Shown in pieces: positions 51,085 to 59,675 of a stretch of 64,000 nt of DNA. Source of the stretch: Amycolatopsis japonica (GTDB lineage Bacteria > Actinomycetota > Actinomycetes > Mycobacteriales > Pseudonocardiaceae). Each line of letters starts with the position of its first letter. The first letter of the stretch is position 1. The notes under the pieces were generated by a model. It had not been told where the DNA came from. It saw nothing but the letters and a program-made list of their open reading frames with translations, and did no database searches. The DNA is taken from the NCBI RefSeq assembly GCF_000732925.1, contig NZ_CP008953.1, forward strand, positions 1,054,001-1,118,000, in the 5' to 3' direction. Both the position numbers and the translations under genes were made by a program.

Positions 51085-52647
51085 TCAGAACAGCGTCGGG
51101 ACGATCGCGTCGATCAGGTGCGGGCCCGGCTCGGCGAGCGCGCGCTGGAACTGCTCGGCCAGCTCCTCGGCGGTCGTCGCCCTGGTCGCCGGGACACCCA
51201 TGCCTTCGGCGATCTTGACGAAGTCCATGTCCGGCCGGGAAAGGTCGAGCAGTTCGTTCGCCTTGGGGCCGTTGGCGTCCGCGCCGACACGCTGCAGCTC
51301 CAGCCGCAGGATCGCGTACGCGCGGTTGTTCAGCAGGACCGTGGTGACGTTGAGGTTCTCTCGTGCTTGCGTCCACAGCGCCGAAATCGTGTACAGCGCG
51401 CTGCCGTCGGACTGCAGGTTGATCACCGGCCGGTCCGGTGCGGCGACGGCGGCCCCGGTCGCGACGGGCATGCCGTAGCCGATCGCGCCGCCGGTCAAGG
51501 TCAGCACATCGTGCCGGGGCGCACCCGCGGTCGCGGCGGGCAGCAACAGCCCGGACGTGTTCGCTTCGTCGGCGATGATCGCGCGTTCCGGCAGCAGCGC
51601 GCCGATCACCTCGACCCAGTTCTGCGGGGTCAGCGGCCCGGACGGCAACGCGGGCCGGGCGGCCTCCTGCAGTACCGGCTCGGTCTCGGCCGCGACCAGT
51701 TCCGCCACGTCGGCCAGAGCTCGCGGCACGTCCTGCGCTACTTCGGCCAGCACGTGGACCTGCGCGCCTTCGGGCACCAGGTTGCTCGCCTTGCCGGGAT
51801 AGGCGAAGAACGAGACAGGAGCCTTCGTGCCGGCGACGATCACGTGTTTGATCCCGTCGAGCTGGTACGCGACCTGCTCGGCGAGGTAGCCCAGCCGCTC
51901 GATCGTCGGCAGGCCCTCGCCGCGTTCGAGCCGGGCGGGGAAGGTCTCGACGAACGTCTTGACGCCGGTCGCGGCCGCGATCCGGCTGGTCGCGCGCAGC
52001 CCGGCCTCGCGGCAGCCGCTGCCGCCGACGAGCAGGGCGACCGGTTCGCCACTGGTCAGCACTTCGGCGATGTTCTTCACCGTCGTCGCGTCGACGACCT
52101 GCGGAATCCGAGGCGGGATGGGCGCGCACGCTTCGCCGCCCTCGCCCCAGGACGCGTCGGCGGGGAGGATCAGCGTCGCCACCTGCCCGGGGGCGTCCTG
52201 CGACGCCGCGACCGCCGCCGCGGCGTCGGCACCGACGTCCTTCGTGTGCTCCGAACGGCGGACCCAGCCGTCGAGCGAACCGGCGACGGCCTCGATATCC
52301 GATTCGAGCGGGGCGTCGTACTGCTTGTGGTAGGTCGCGTGATCGCCGATCACGTTGACGATCGGGGTGTGGGCCCGACGCGCGTTGTGCAGGTTCGCCA
52401 GCCCGTTCCCGAGTCCGGGGCCGAGGTGCAGCAGCGTCGCGGCCGGCTTGTCGGCGATGCGCGCGTACCCGTCAGCGGCGCCGGTGACGACGCCTTCGAA
52501 CAGGCCGAGCACGCCGCGCATCTCGGGCACGGAGTCGAGCGCGGCCACGAAGTGCATCTCCGAGGTGCCCGGATTCGAGAAGCACACGTCGACGCCCGCG
52601 TCGACGAGGGTGCGGATCAGGGACTGGGCGCCGTTCATCTCACTCAC
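51085..52647 (-). CDS. ThDP-dependent decarboxylase (acetolactate synthase/benzoylformate decarboxylase-like)
   Basis: A 520-residue thiamine-diphosphate enzyme. The PYR domain has SNPGTSEMHFVAALD and LFEGVVTGAADGYARIADKPAATLLHLGPGLGNGLANLHNARRA with the Glu that activates ThDP; the PP domain has LTGGAIGYGMPVATGAAVAAPDRPVINLQSDGSALYTISALWTQARENLNVTTVLLNNRAYAILR with SDG...NN binding the Mg-pyrophosphate (SDG replaces the usual GDG). It should decarboxylate a 2-oxoacid. It lies 3 bp after a D-2-hydroxyacid-type FAD oxidase gene, so the two make a hydroxyacid to 2-oxoacid to aldehyde route (inference; mandelate-like acids are one possibility). GTG at 52647 with AGAGGG upstream. Confidence 0.87.
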   Translation of the reverse strand: MSEMNGAQSLIRTLVDAGVDVCFSNPGTSEMHFVAALDSVPEMRGVLGLFEGVVTGAADGYARIADKPAATLLHLGPGLGNGLANLHNARRAHTPIVNVIGDHATYHKQYDAPLESDIEAVAGSLDGWVRRSEHTKDVGADAAAAVAASQDAPGQVATLILPADASWGEGGEACAPIPPRIPQVVDATTVKNIAEVLTSGEPVALLVGGSGCREAGLRATSRIAAATGVKTFVETFPARLERGEGLPTIERLGYLAEQVAYQLDGIKHVIVAGTKAPVSFFAYPGKASNLVPEGAQVHVLAEVAQDVPRALADVAELVAAETEPVLQEAARPALPSGPLTPQNWVEVIGALLPERAIIADEANTSGLLLPAATAGAPRHDVLTLTGGAIGYGMPVATGAAVAAPDRPVINLQSDGSALYTISALWTQARENLNVTTVLLNNRAYAILRLELQRVGADANGPKANELLDLSRPDMDFVKIAEGMGVPATRATTAEELAEQFQRALAEPGPHLIDAIVPTLF

Positions 52648-52650
52648 TTT

Positions 52651-54033
52651 TCATGCCCTCTCAGCGAAAAGAACGCCGGGGTTGAGGATCCCGGCCGGGT
52701 CGAAGCTTTCCTTGATCCGGCGCATCAGCGCGATCTTCGCCGGGTCCTCCAGGTCGAGGAAGTAGCCGGCCTTGGCCCTCCCGAGGCCGTGTTCGCCGGA
52801 GATCGCGCCGCCGAGTTCCATGCCCAGCGCGAAGATGTCGGTCAGCAGCTGCTTCCGCTTGTCCGTGTCTTTGCAGAAGATGGCGAGGTGGACGTTGCCG
52901 TCGCCGGCGTGTCCGCAGCCGAGCGCGCCCGCCTCGCGCGACATCGCCATTTCCCTCGCCTTGCGCAGGAATTCGGGCATGGCGGACCTCGGGACCACCA
53001 CGTCGATGACGTCGTCGGCACCGGCCGCCTTGGCCGTCCAGAACGCCTTTTCGCGTGCCTCGATGAGCTTGCGTGCCGAAGGGCCTTCGAGCACGTACAC
53101 GTCCATCGCGCCGAGGTCTCCCAGCAGCCCGCCGAGCTCCTCGACGTCCGAGTGCAGCCGGTCGCTGTCGCGGTTTTCCAGCGCCACCACCAGATAGGCC
53201 TGCGCGGTGTCCCGGATGGAGTCGGGCACGCCGAGGCTGAGTTTCTCGTTGTAGCTGATCGCGGCGAGCGTCAGATTGTCGATGTACTCGAGGATGTGCG
53301 GCGCGAGCCCGCTGGAGATGATCTTCGGGACGACGGTCATCACCTCGTCGAAGGTCTCGAACGGGGCGAACACCGTGGCACCGTGCGGCAGGCGCGGGTA
53401 CAGCTTCACGATGACCTCGGTGGCGATCGCGAGGGTGCCTTCGGAGCCGATGATCAGCTGGGTCAGGTCGTAACCCGTCGACACCTTCGAGGTCTTGCCG
53501 CCGGTCCGGATGATCTCGCCGGTCGGCAGCACGGCCTGTAGGCCCACGACGTTGTGGCGGGTGACGCCGTATTTGACCGCGCGCATGCCGCCCGCGTTCG
53601 TGCCGACGTTGCCACCGACACTCGCGCTCAGTTCCCCGGGATAGACGGTGTAGCCGAGTCCGGCCTCCGTGGTCTTTTCGTCCAAATCGGACAGTGTGAC
53701 GCCGGGCTGGACGACGGCGACGTGGTTTTCGGTGTCGATCTCCAACACGGCGTTCATGCGTTCGAAGGAGATCACCAGGCCGTCCTCGCGAGGCCGCGCA
53801 CCACCCGACAGGCCGGTGCCCGACCCGCGCGCGGTGACCGGCACGCCGTGTTCACTGGCCGCCTTCAGCAGCTCCGCGACCTCTTCGGCGCTTCCCGGTT
53901 TCGCCAGGTGGGCGGGCCTCTGCGCCGAGGTGGTCAAAGCCTCGTCGTGTGCGTAGTCCTCGGGGATCGCCTCGCCTGACAGCAAGTTCGCGTCCCCGAC
54001 GATCTCGGCGAACCGTGCCGCAACATCGCCCAT
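52651..54033 (-). CDS. FAD-linked 2-hydroxyacid oxidase/dehydrogenase (GlcD-like)
   Basis: A 460-residue flavoenzyme of the FAD-binding-4 plus FAD-oxidase-C type. The FAD motif is VTARGSGTGLSGGARPREDGLVISFERMNAVLEID near 70-105; YPGELSASVGGNVGTNAGGMRAVKYGVTRHNVVGLQAVLPTGEI follows; the C-terminal part closes with GCGHAGDGNVHLAIF and GGAISGEHGLGRAKAGYF. It oxidises D-2-hydroxyacids such as lactate or glycolate in the membrane-associated cytoplasm. Start at the ATG at 54033, behind GAGGAAGGG; upstream in-frame sequence is unlike the family. The ThDP decarboxylase gene follows directly. Confidence 0.9.
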   Translation of the reverse strand: MGDVAARFAEIVGDANLLSGEAIPEDYAHDEALTTSAQRPAHLAKPGSAEEVAELLKAASEHGVPVTARGSGTGLSGGARPREDGLVISFERMNAVLEIDTENHVAVVQPGVTLSDLDEKTTEAGLGYTVYPGELSASVGGNVGTNAGGMRAVKYGVTRHNVVGLQAVLPTGEIIRTGGKTSKVSTGYDLTQLIIGSEGTLAIATEVIVKLYPRLPHGATVFAPFETFDEVMTVVPKIISSGLAPHILEYIDNLTLAAISYNEKLSLGVPDSIRDTAQAYLVVALENRDSDRLHSDVEELGGLLGDLGAMDVYVLEGPSARKLIEAREKAFWTAKAAGADDVIDVVVPRSAMPEFLRKAREMAMSREAGALGCGHAGDGNVHLAIFCKDTDKRKQLLTDIFALGMELGGAISGEHGLGRAKAGYFLDLEDPAKIALMRRIKESFDPAGILNPGVLFAERA

Positions 54034-54209
54034 CGACTGCCCTTCCTCACGCTTCTTTGCCTGGTTACCGAAGCGTAGTACGTCGTGGGCGGGGATGGCC
54101 ATGAATCATTTTCATGTTTGCTTCCGCCGGTCACAACCTCACGACAACCTCACTCGGATACCCATGTCGCAGCGGGCCGCGGCGGCCCGCCGGAAGGGGT
54201 GGACGCTCG

Positions 54210-55013
54210 ATGGGATCAAGGATGAGGCGGATCGCGGCGCTGGGGGCGTCGTTCGCGATCGCGTTCGGGCTCGCGGTACCGGCGGCCGAAGGCGCGGGAA
54301 CGGGCTGCACCACGCCCGTGGTGAACGTCAGCGGCGTCAGCCAGGCCGAGGGGACAAGCGCCGGGTACACCACCCTTCTCTTCACCGTTTCACTCGCCGA
54401 CGGCGGTTGCGCACCGCAGGGCTCGGTCGAATACCGGACGATCGAGGGCAACGGTTCGCCGGTCGACCCGGCGTTCGTCGCGAAGGAGAGCGTCGATTAT
54501 CTGCCGCGTGCGGGCACGCTGACCTGGGCCGGGCGGGCGGACACGCAGACGGTCGCGGTCAAGGTCCGCGCCGATTCCTTCGTCGAGAACGACGAGTTGT
54601 TCTCACTGCGCCTGTACGGCGAGAAAGGCGTGCGGATCGGGCACAGCGTCGGCGTGGCTTGGGTGGCCGACGACGACAAGGCCAAGACCGTGCCGCTGGC
54701 CACCACGCAGGAAGGCGAGATCTGCTGGTCGCTCCCGCCGAACTTCGCGCAGGCCACCAGCTGCAAGGTGCCGCTCGTGCTCTCCCGGCCGTGGCTCGCG
54801 GGACCGCTCACGATCCGCTACCGCACCGAAGGCTCCGCTCACGAGCCGGTGAAGGACGGTGTCGTCACCTTCGAGCGCGGTGAGACCAGGGGATACGCCG
54901 AACTCACGGTCCTGCCCGGGCAAACGGGGAAGGCGCGGGTCGAGTTCTTCGAGCCGTCGCAGGGCAGGCTCGTGTACGCGACCTCCACCGTGGTGATCAG
55001 CCCCGCCGGGTGA
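54210..55013 (+). CDS. Secreted protein with Calx-beta-like domain
   Basis: A 267-residue exported protein. Signal peptide MGSRMRRIAALGASFAIAFG then LAVPAAEGA, cut near residue 30. Residues 35-145 (VVNVSGVSQAEGTSAGYTTLLFTVSLADGG, then RADTQTVAVKVRADSFVENDELFSLRLYG) show the beta-sandwich pattern of Calx-beta domains, with N-D-x-x-E-x-F. A second beta-rich part follows and ends VVISPAG. Calx-beta domains bind calcium or serve in adhesion; the actual role is unknown. The ATG at 54210 lies behind AAGGGGTGG. Its end overlaps the convergent AfsR-like gene by 17 bp. Confidence 0.82.
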   Translation: MGSRMRRIAALGASFAIAFGLAVPAAEGAGTGCTTPVVNVSGVSQAEGTSAGYTTLLFTVSLADGGCAPQGSVEYRTIEGNGSPVDPAFVAKESVDYLPRAGTLTWAGRADTQTVAVKVRADSFVENDELFSLRLYGEKGVRIGHSVGVAWVADDDKAKTVPLATTQEGEICWSLPPNFAQATSCKVPLVLSRPWLAGPLTIRYRTEGSAHEPVKDGVVTFERGETRGYAELTVLPGQTGKARVEFFEPSQGRLVYATSTVVISPAG

Positions 55014-57984
55014 CGAGGTCGGCGTCGGCCGTCGCGTTCGCCCGCCGGTACAGCTCGATCGCTCGAGCCCAGTGGGCGGCCGCGGCGGCCGTGTCGCCGC
55101 ACCGTGTCTCCAGGTCGCCGAGGTCGCGGTGCAGGTGAGCCTCCTCGTACGGATCCGGGACACCCGCCCGGACCGCGACTCCGCGCTCGAGGCTTTCCCT
55201 CGCCGACGCCAGATCGCCGAGCCCCAGGTGGGCGCGGCCGAGCCGGTCGAGGGCGGCTGCCTCGCTGTGCCGGTTCCCGACGTCCCGGCTGATCAGCAGC
55301 GCCTGGTCGAAGTCGTCCCGGGCGGCCCGGAAATCCTTGCGGGCGAGGTGGACCTGGCCGGCGTGCAGCAGCGACTCCCACTCCTGCCAGCGGTCGCCGA
55401 TCGCCCTGGACGCGGCCAGCGCCTTGCCGAGGTGGTCGAGCGCGACATCGTGATCGCCGAGTTCTTCGTAGGCCTCGCCGAGGGTGTCCAGGGTGGCCGC
55501 TTCCAGCCGGGCGTTGCCGAGTTCGCGGAACGTCTCCAGCGCGGCCGTCAGCGGGCTGAGACCGTCCATCGGCTGGCCGCGGCGAATGTAGGCGTGGCCG
55601 AGGTTGCGCTGGGACAGGGCGCGGCCGAGCCGGTTGCCCGCCGAGGTGCACCGCTCGACCGCGAGCCGGTACGCGGTGATCGCCTCGTCGAACCGGCGAA
55701 GCGCGGCGTAGGCGTTCGCGGTGTTGTTGTAGATGTGTCCTTCGCCTTCGAGATCGCCGGCCGCACGGGCGGCCTTCAACGCGCGGGCGTTGGTTTCGAG
55801 CGCGTCCGTCAGCCTGCGGGTCATGAAGTAGGCAGCGCCGAGCGCACGCAGCATTTCCGCTTCCGCCAACGGATCGTCGAGCTCGGCGGCCGCCGCGGCT
55901 CCCTCGCGGCAGAGCCCGATCCGCTCGTTCCAGCCGCCCGTGGTGTCGTAGAAACTGGTGAGCAGGTAGGTGAGCTGCCAAGCGGCGGTGTTGCGGCCGT
56001 GTTCGCGTGCGAACCGCACCACAGGCAGCAGGTTCGGGCGCTCGGCCCCCAGGAACGCCAGCGCCGCACGTCTTTCCGCCGGAAACGGCCTTCCGGGTGC
56101 CGGGTGTCGCAAGGCCGGGACGACCAGATCGCGGTTCGGGTCGATGATCCGGTTCGCCTCGGCGGCGACGTGCAGATACCAGTCGATCAGCCGATCCGCG
56201 GCCTCGGCGCGGCTCGACGTCGTTTCGTCGGTGCGGACGCACGCGACGGCGAACTCACGGATCAGGTCGTGGAGGCGATAGCGATCCGGGCCCGCCGGGG
56301 TGATCAGGTGCGCTGCGGAGAGTTCGGCGGCCGCGGCCCGGCCCGCTTCGGCGGGCACCCCGCACAGCGCGCCGCCGAGTGCAGCGCTGAAAGACGTCCC
56401 CGGGATCAGCCCGGACAGCCGGAACAGGCGGGCCGGAGCATGCTCCAGCGGCAGGTACGCACTCGCGAGGACGGTTTTGACCGTCCGGGAATCCCCTTGC
56501 ACCGCAAGGGTTTCCAATCGTCCGACACCGGTCAGCTCATGGGTGAGTTCCGCGATCGGACGGCTCGGCTCACCGGTCAGGCGCGCGGCGGCGATCCGCA
56601 ACGCCAACGGCATCCCGTCACACAGCCTGGCCAGCCGCGCGGCCTGCGCGGGCTCGCGGGCGACCCGGTCCGCGCCCAGCACCCGGGTGAGCAGCGTCAT
56701 CGATTCCGGATCGGCCAGCGCGTCGAGCGCGAACACCCGGACGGCGTGCCTGCTGCCGAGCGCCGCCAGTGTCTGCCTGCTGGTGACGATCAGCATCGCC
56801 TTCGCCGTACCGGGGACGAGGGGAAGGATCTGGTCGACGCCGCCCGCGTTGTCGGCGACGATCACGCAACGCCTGCCGTGCAGCAGCGAGCGGTAGAGCG
56901 CCGCGCGTTCGGCCGTCGCGTCGGGCAGCCGGTCGTCGGGGAGGCCGAGACCCCGCGACAGATGCGCGAGCGCGTCGCCCGGCGACAGCGCCTCGTTCGG
57001 GTCGTGCCCCGCGAGATCGAGGAAGAGCTGGCCATCGGGGAAGCGATCCGCGATGCGATGCGCCCACTGCACGGCGAGCGCGGACTTCCCCATTCCCGCC
57101 GCCCCGGAGATCACCACGACCGGCGGCTCGGCTTCGTCGAGCAGTTCGTCGAGTGAAGCGAGCTCCTGCTGCCGCCCGGTGAAATGTCCGACACGGGCGG
57201 GGAGTTGGGCGGGCGCGGTACCCCGTGCGGGTGCGTCGAGTTCGGGCGCGCGGCGCAGGATCGACGTGTGCAGTTCGACGAGTTCCGGTCCGGGATCGAC
57301 ACCGAACTCGTCCGCCAGCCCTCTGCGCACGGCCTGGAACGTCTCCAACGCCTCGGCATGTCTGCCGCAGCGATGCAGGGCGAGCATGTGCAGCGCGGCG
57401 AGCCGTTCGCGGTACGGGTGTTCGGCGCGGAGCCGTGGAAGTTCCCGGAGGACCTCTTCGTGTTCGCCGAGCCTGAGCTCGGCGTCCCAAAGTTCTTCCC
57501 AGGCGGACAGCCGTAGTTCCTGGAGCCGTTCGACCTCGCGCAGGCCCCAGCCGTCGAGTTCGGCGTCCGCGAAAGCCTCACCGCGCCAGAGCCGCAACGC
57601 CTCGCGCAACGCCGTCACCGCCTGACCGGGATTACTCCGCTTGGCGGCACGAAGTTCTTCTTCGAAGCGAAGAGCGTCGACAGAGGACGGTGCGACCGTC
57701 AGGACGTACCCGGGTTTGCGCGTCTGCAGGACCAGCGGGAACCCGCAGTCCTCCAGTGCCTGCCGGATCCGTGCGACATGGCTGTGCAGGGTTTTCACCG
57801 CGGTGCGCGGCGGATCTTCGCCCCAGAGCACGTCGACCAACCGGGGGATCGGGACGACCGAACCCGCGTGCAGGGCGAGAACGCCGAGCACGGCTCGCTG
57901 GCGGGCGCCGTGCAACTCCGCCCGCCCGGTGGGGCCGATCGCTTCGACCGGGCCCAGCACCCGTAGTTCCCCTGGCCCGGGCAC
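54997..57984 (-). CDS. AfsR/SARP-type transcriptional regulator with NB-ARC and TPR (second copy)
   Basis: A 995-residue regulator built like the one at 11141. N-terminus: PGELRVLGPVEAIGPTGRAELHGARQRAVLGVLALHAG then LVDVLWGEDPPRTAVKTLHSHVARIRQALE (winged helix), BTAD until about 250 (EFGVDPGPELVELHTSILRRAP). NB-ARC: ISGAAGMGKSALAVQWAHRIAD near residue 296, CVIVADNAGG near 370, LIVTSRQTLAAL near 415. TPR from about 640 (GEGHIYNNTANAYAALRRFDEAITAYRLAVERC and others). It is divergent from the secreted protein gene at 58134 and probably controls it. GTG at 57984 behind GGAGGGAG. Its last 17 bp overlap the Calx-beta-like gene. Confidence 0.9.
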   Translation of the reverse strand: MPGPGELRVLGPVEAIGPTGRAELHGARQRAVLGVLALHAGSVVPIPRLVDVLWGEDPPRTAVKTLHSHVARIRQALEDCGFPLVLQTRKPGYVLTVAPSSVDALRFEEELRAAKRSNPGQAVTALREALRLWRGEAFADAELDGWGLREVERLQELRLSAWEELWDAELRLGEHEEVLRELPRLRAEHPYRERLAALHMLALHRCGRHAEALETFQAVRRGLADEFGVDPGPELVELHTSILRRAPELDAPARGTAPAQLPARVGHFTGRQQELASLDELLDEAEPPVVVISGAAGMGKSALAVQWAHRIADRFPDGQLFLDLAGHDPNEALSPGDALAHLSRGLGLPDDRLPDATAERAALYRSLLHGRRCVIVADNAGGVDQILPLVPGTAKAMLIVTSRQTLAALGSRHAVRVFALDALADPESMTLLTRVLGADRVAREPAQAARLARLCDGMPLALRIAAARLTGEPSRPIAELTHELTGVGRLETLAVQGDSRTVKTVLASAYLPLEHAPARLFRLSGLIPGTSFSAALGGALCGVPAEAGRAAAAELSAAHLITPAGPDRYRLHDLIREFAVACVRTDETTSSRAEAADRLIDWYLHVAAEANRIIDPNRDLVVPALRHPAPGRPFPAERRAALAFLGAERPNLLPVVRFAREHGRNTAAWQLTYLLTSFYDTTGGWNERIGLCREGAAAAAELDDPLAEAEMLRALGAAYFMTRRLTDALETNARALKAARAAGDLEGEGHIYNNTANAYAALRRFDEAITAYRLAVERCTSAGNRLGRALSQRNLGHAYIRRGQPMDGLSPLTAALETFRELGNARLEAATLDTLGEAYEELGDHDVALDHLGKALAASRAIGDRWQEWESLLHAGQVHLARKDFRAARDDFDQALLISRDVGNRHSEAAALDRLGRAHLGLGDLASARESLERGVAVRAGVPDPYEEAHLHRDLGDLETRCGDTAAAAAHWARAIELYRRANATADADLVTRRG

Positions 57985-58133
57985 CCTGCTCCCTCCGGCA
58001 TGTGACCTCGGTGAGCGTATCCGGGCGAAGACTCACCGAAATCGGCCAATTAGGGCACACGATCTCGACAACCCCGCCACAACCGGTCTGACCGACGGTC
58101 AACGGGTCGAACGTTTCGCCCTAGGAGGGGAAC

Positions 58134-59117
58134 ATGATCAGCAGGAATCCGCGGCGCAGGCGAGCACTGCTCGCTTCGGCCATCTTGGCCGCCGCGACGC
58201 TGTTCGCGGGGGTCGCGCCGGCGGTGCAGGCCGCACCGGGGGACCGGAGCGACGTCTTCATCCGCGACAACACGTCCGATGTCGGGTTCGAACCCTCGAC
58301 CGGTTCGCTCTACTCCAGCCCCGACATCCGGGTGTGCAAGGGAATAACCCCCTGCCTCACCGACCAGCCGGTCCACCAGGGGGAACAGGTCTACATCCAT
58401 GTCACGTTGAACAATCCCGGCCCGTACGGGGACGGGCTCGAGAAGGGAACGCTGCAGGTCTACTACACGAAACAGGGCACCGTGGCCCAATGGGCGAGCC
58501 AGTGGACCTACATCGGTTCGAAGACCGGCGTGTCCGTACCGTATGGCACCAAGACGGTCGTCATCCCGTGGACGGTCCCGTTCGGCTCGCACTTCTGCCT
58601 GCTGGCTCGGTGGCTTTCGCCGACCGATCTGCCGACCGAAGGTTTGAGCACGTCCACCAACGCACGCAAGAACAACAACATCGGCTGGCACAACGTGAAC
58701 GTCCTGCCGTTCAAGATCAAGATCCCCGAGTACCGGCCGATCGTGTTCGGCTGGGACGGCCCCGATCCCACCGCGGTCGGCGACATCGTCTTCACGCAGC
58801 CGGGTAGGCCGTTCACCGGCCCGGGACGGATCACCATCGACCTCGGACCCGACCTCGCCGCACGCTGGCGGGCAGCCGGCGCGAAGGGTGAGGGTGTCGA
58901 ACGGATCGGCGAGACCGAGCTGGCCATCGTCGATCCGCAGCGAGCCCGGATCAGTGGCCTGACGTTCAAGTCGGGGGAGCAGGTGGGCGCCAGACTGAGT
59001 TTCACCGCGGGAGCCGAAGCGGCCGGCGGGCAATACACCGTCAACGTGACTCAGGTCGACCAGCGCGGCGAAGAGGTCGGTGGCGTCGAGTACCGGCTCT
59101 CCGAATTGAAGCAGTAA
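58134..59117 (+). CDS. Secreted protein of unknown function (327 aa)
   Basis: An exported 327-residue protein. The signal peptide MISRNPRRRRALLASAILAA then ATLFAGVAPAVQAAPG is cleaved around AQAA (residue 33). The mature part is beta-rich: RSDVFIRDNTSDVGFEPSTGSLYSSPDIRVCKG, YIHVTLNNPG, YYTKQG, then VVIPWTVPFGSHFCLLARWLSP, and a C-terminal immunoglobulin-like portion (LSFTAGAEAAGGQYTVNVTQVDQRGEEVGGVEYRLSEL). It resembles surface or exported proteins of actinomycetes with repeat beta-domains; no enzymatic motif is seen. The ATG follows AGGAGGGG. It is divergent from the second AfsR-type regulator and may be its target. Confidence 0.78.
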   Translation: MISRNPRRRRALLASAILAAATLFAGVAPAVQAAPGDRSDVFIRDNTSDVGFEPSTGSLYSSPDIRVCKGITPCLTDQPVHQGEQVYIHVTLNNPGPYGDGLEKGTLQVYYTKQGTVAQWASQWTYIGSKTGVSVPYGTKTVVIPWTVPFGSHFCLLARWLSPTDLPTEGLSTSTNARKNNNIGWHNVNVLPFKIKIPEYRPIVFGWDGPDPTAVGDIVFTQPGRPFTGPGRITIDLGPDLAARWRAAGAKGEGVERIGETELAIVDPQRARISGLTFKSGEQVGARLSFTAGAEAAGGQYTVNVTQVDQRGEEVGGVEYRLSELKQ

Positions 59118-59135
59118 GCCAGGGTGGGGTGCCGG

Positions 59136-59175
59136 CCCGTGGGCGGTGAGGGTGGAAACCCGCACCGCCCACGGG
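59136..59175. terminator. 13-bp hairpin between convergent genes
   Basis: CCCGTGGGCGGTG at 59136-59148 pairs exactly with CACCGCCCACGGG at 59163-59175; loop 14 nt with an inner GGGT/ACCC. It lies between the stop of the secreted-protein gene and the convergent DUF3830 gene, 18 bp and 3 bp away. Confidence 0.75.
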
Positions 59176-59177
59176 TT

Positions 59178-59675
59178 TCACGCGCGGGCGAACGAAAGCG
59201 TCTCGCCCTCGACACCGCGCAGCCACAGATCCTGCGCGGCTTCCGCCATCTCGGCCAGACCCTCTTCGATCGTCGCGAACACGTTGCCGGGCACCCAGCC
59301 CGCGTCGCCGTTGATCAGCAGGTTGTTGCGGCCGTAGAAGATCGCGAGATCCGTCGCACCCTGATCGCTGTGCGCCTCACTGTCCTCGTCGTAGCCGTAC
59401 GCCGGGTTGCCGATCTCCCAAGCCTCGAACCCGAAGTACACGACATCCCCCGGAATCGGGGTCACCGTGGGGTTTTCGCGGCCCGGCTTCGGTTCGGCGA
59501 AGGGCGGCACGAGGGTGTAGACCTCGTTGCGCGCGTACTTCGCGTGGTAGGCCGAACCGCTCTGCGGCAACGCGTCCCACACCGCGCGGCAGGTCCGCGG
59601 GGCTTCGGCGTCGAGCAGCCGGGCGCGGCAGGAAACCCCGCGCTTGTCCAGGGTGATCGTGATGTAGCGGGCCAT
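59178..59675 (-). CDS. DUF3830 family protein
   Basis: A 165-residue cyclophilin-like-fold protein. MARYITITLDKRGVSCRARLLDAEAPRTCRAVWDALPQSGSAYHAKYARNEVYTLVPPF is the typical opening of DUF3830, followed by PGDVVYFGFEAWEIGNPAYGYDEDSEAHSDQGATDLAIFYGRNNLLINGDAGWVPGNVFATI. The family has no proven function, but it commonly lies in gene clusters for gamma-amino or cyclic-imide catabolism, as here, where it is coupled by TGATG to the aminotransferase gene. The ATG at 59675 shares its A with that stop codon. Confidence 0.87.
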   Translation of the reverse strand: MARYITITLDKRGVSCRARLLDAEAPRTCRAVWDALPQSGSAYHAKYARNEVYTLVPPFAEPKPGRENPTVTPIPGDVVYFGFEAWEIGNPAYGYDEDSEAHSDQGATDLAIFYGRNNLLINGDAGWVPGNVFATIEEGLAEMAEAAQDLWLRGVEGETLSFARA

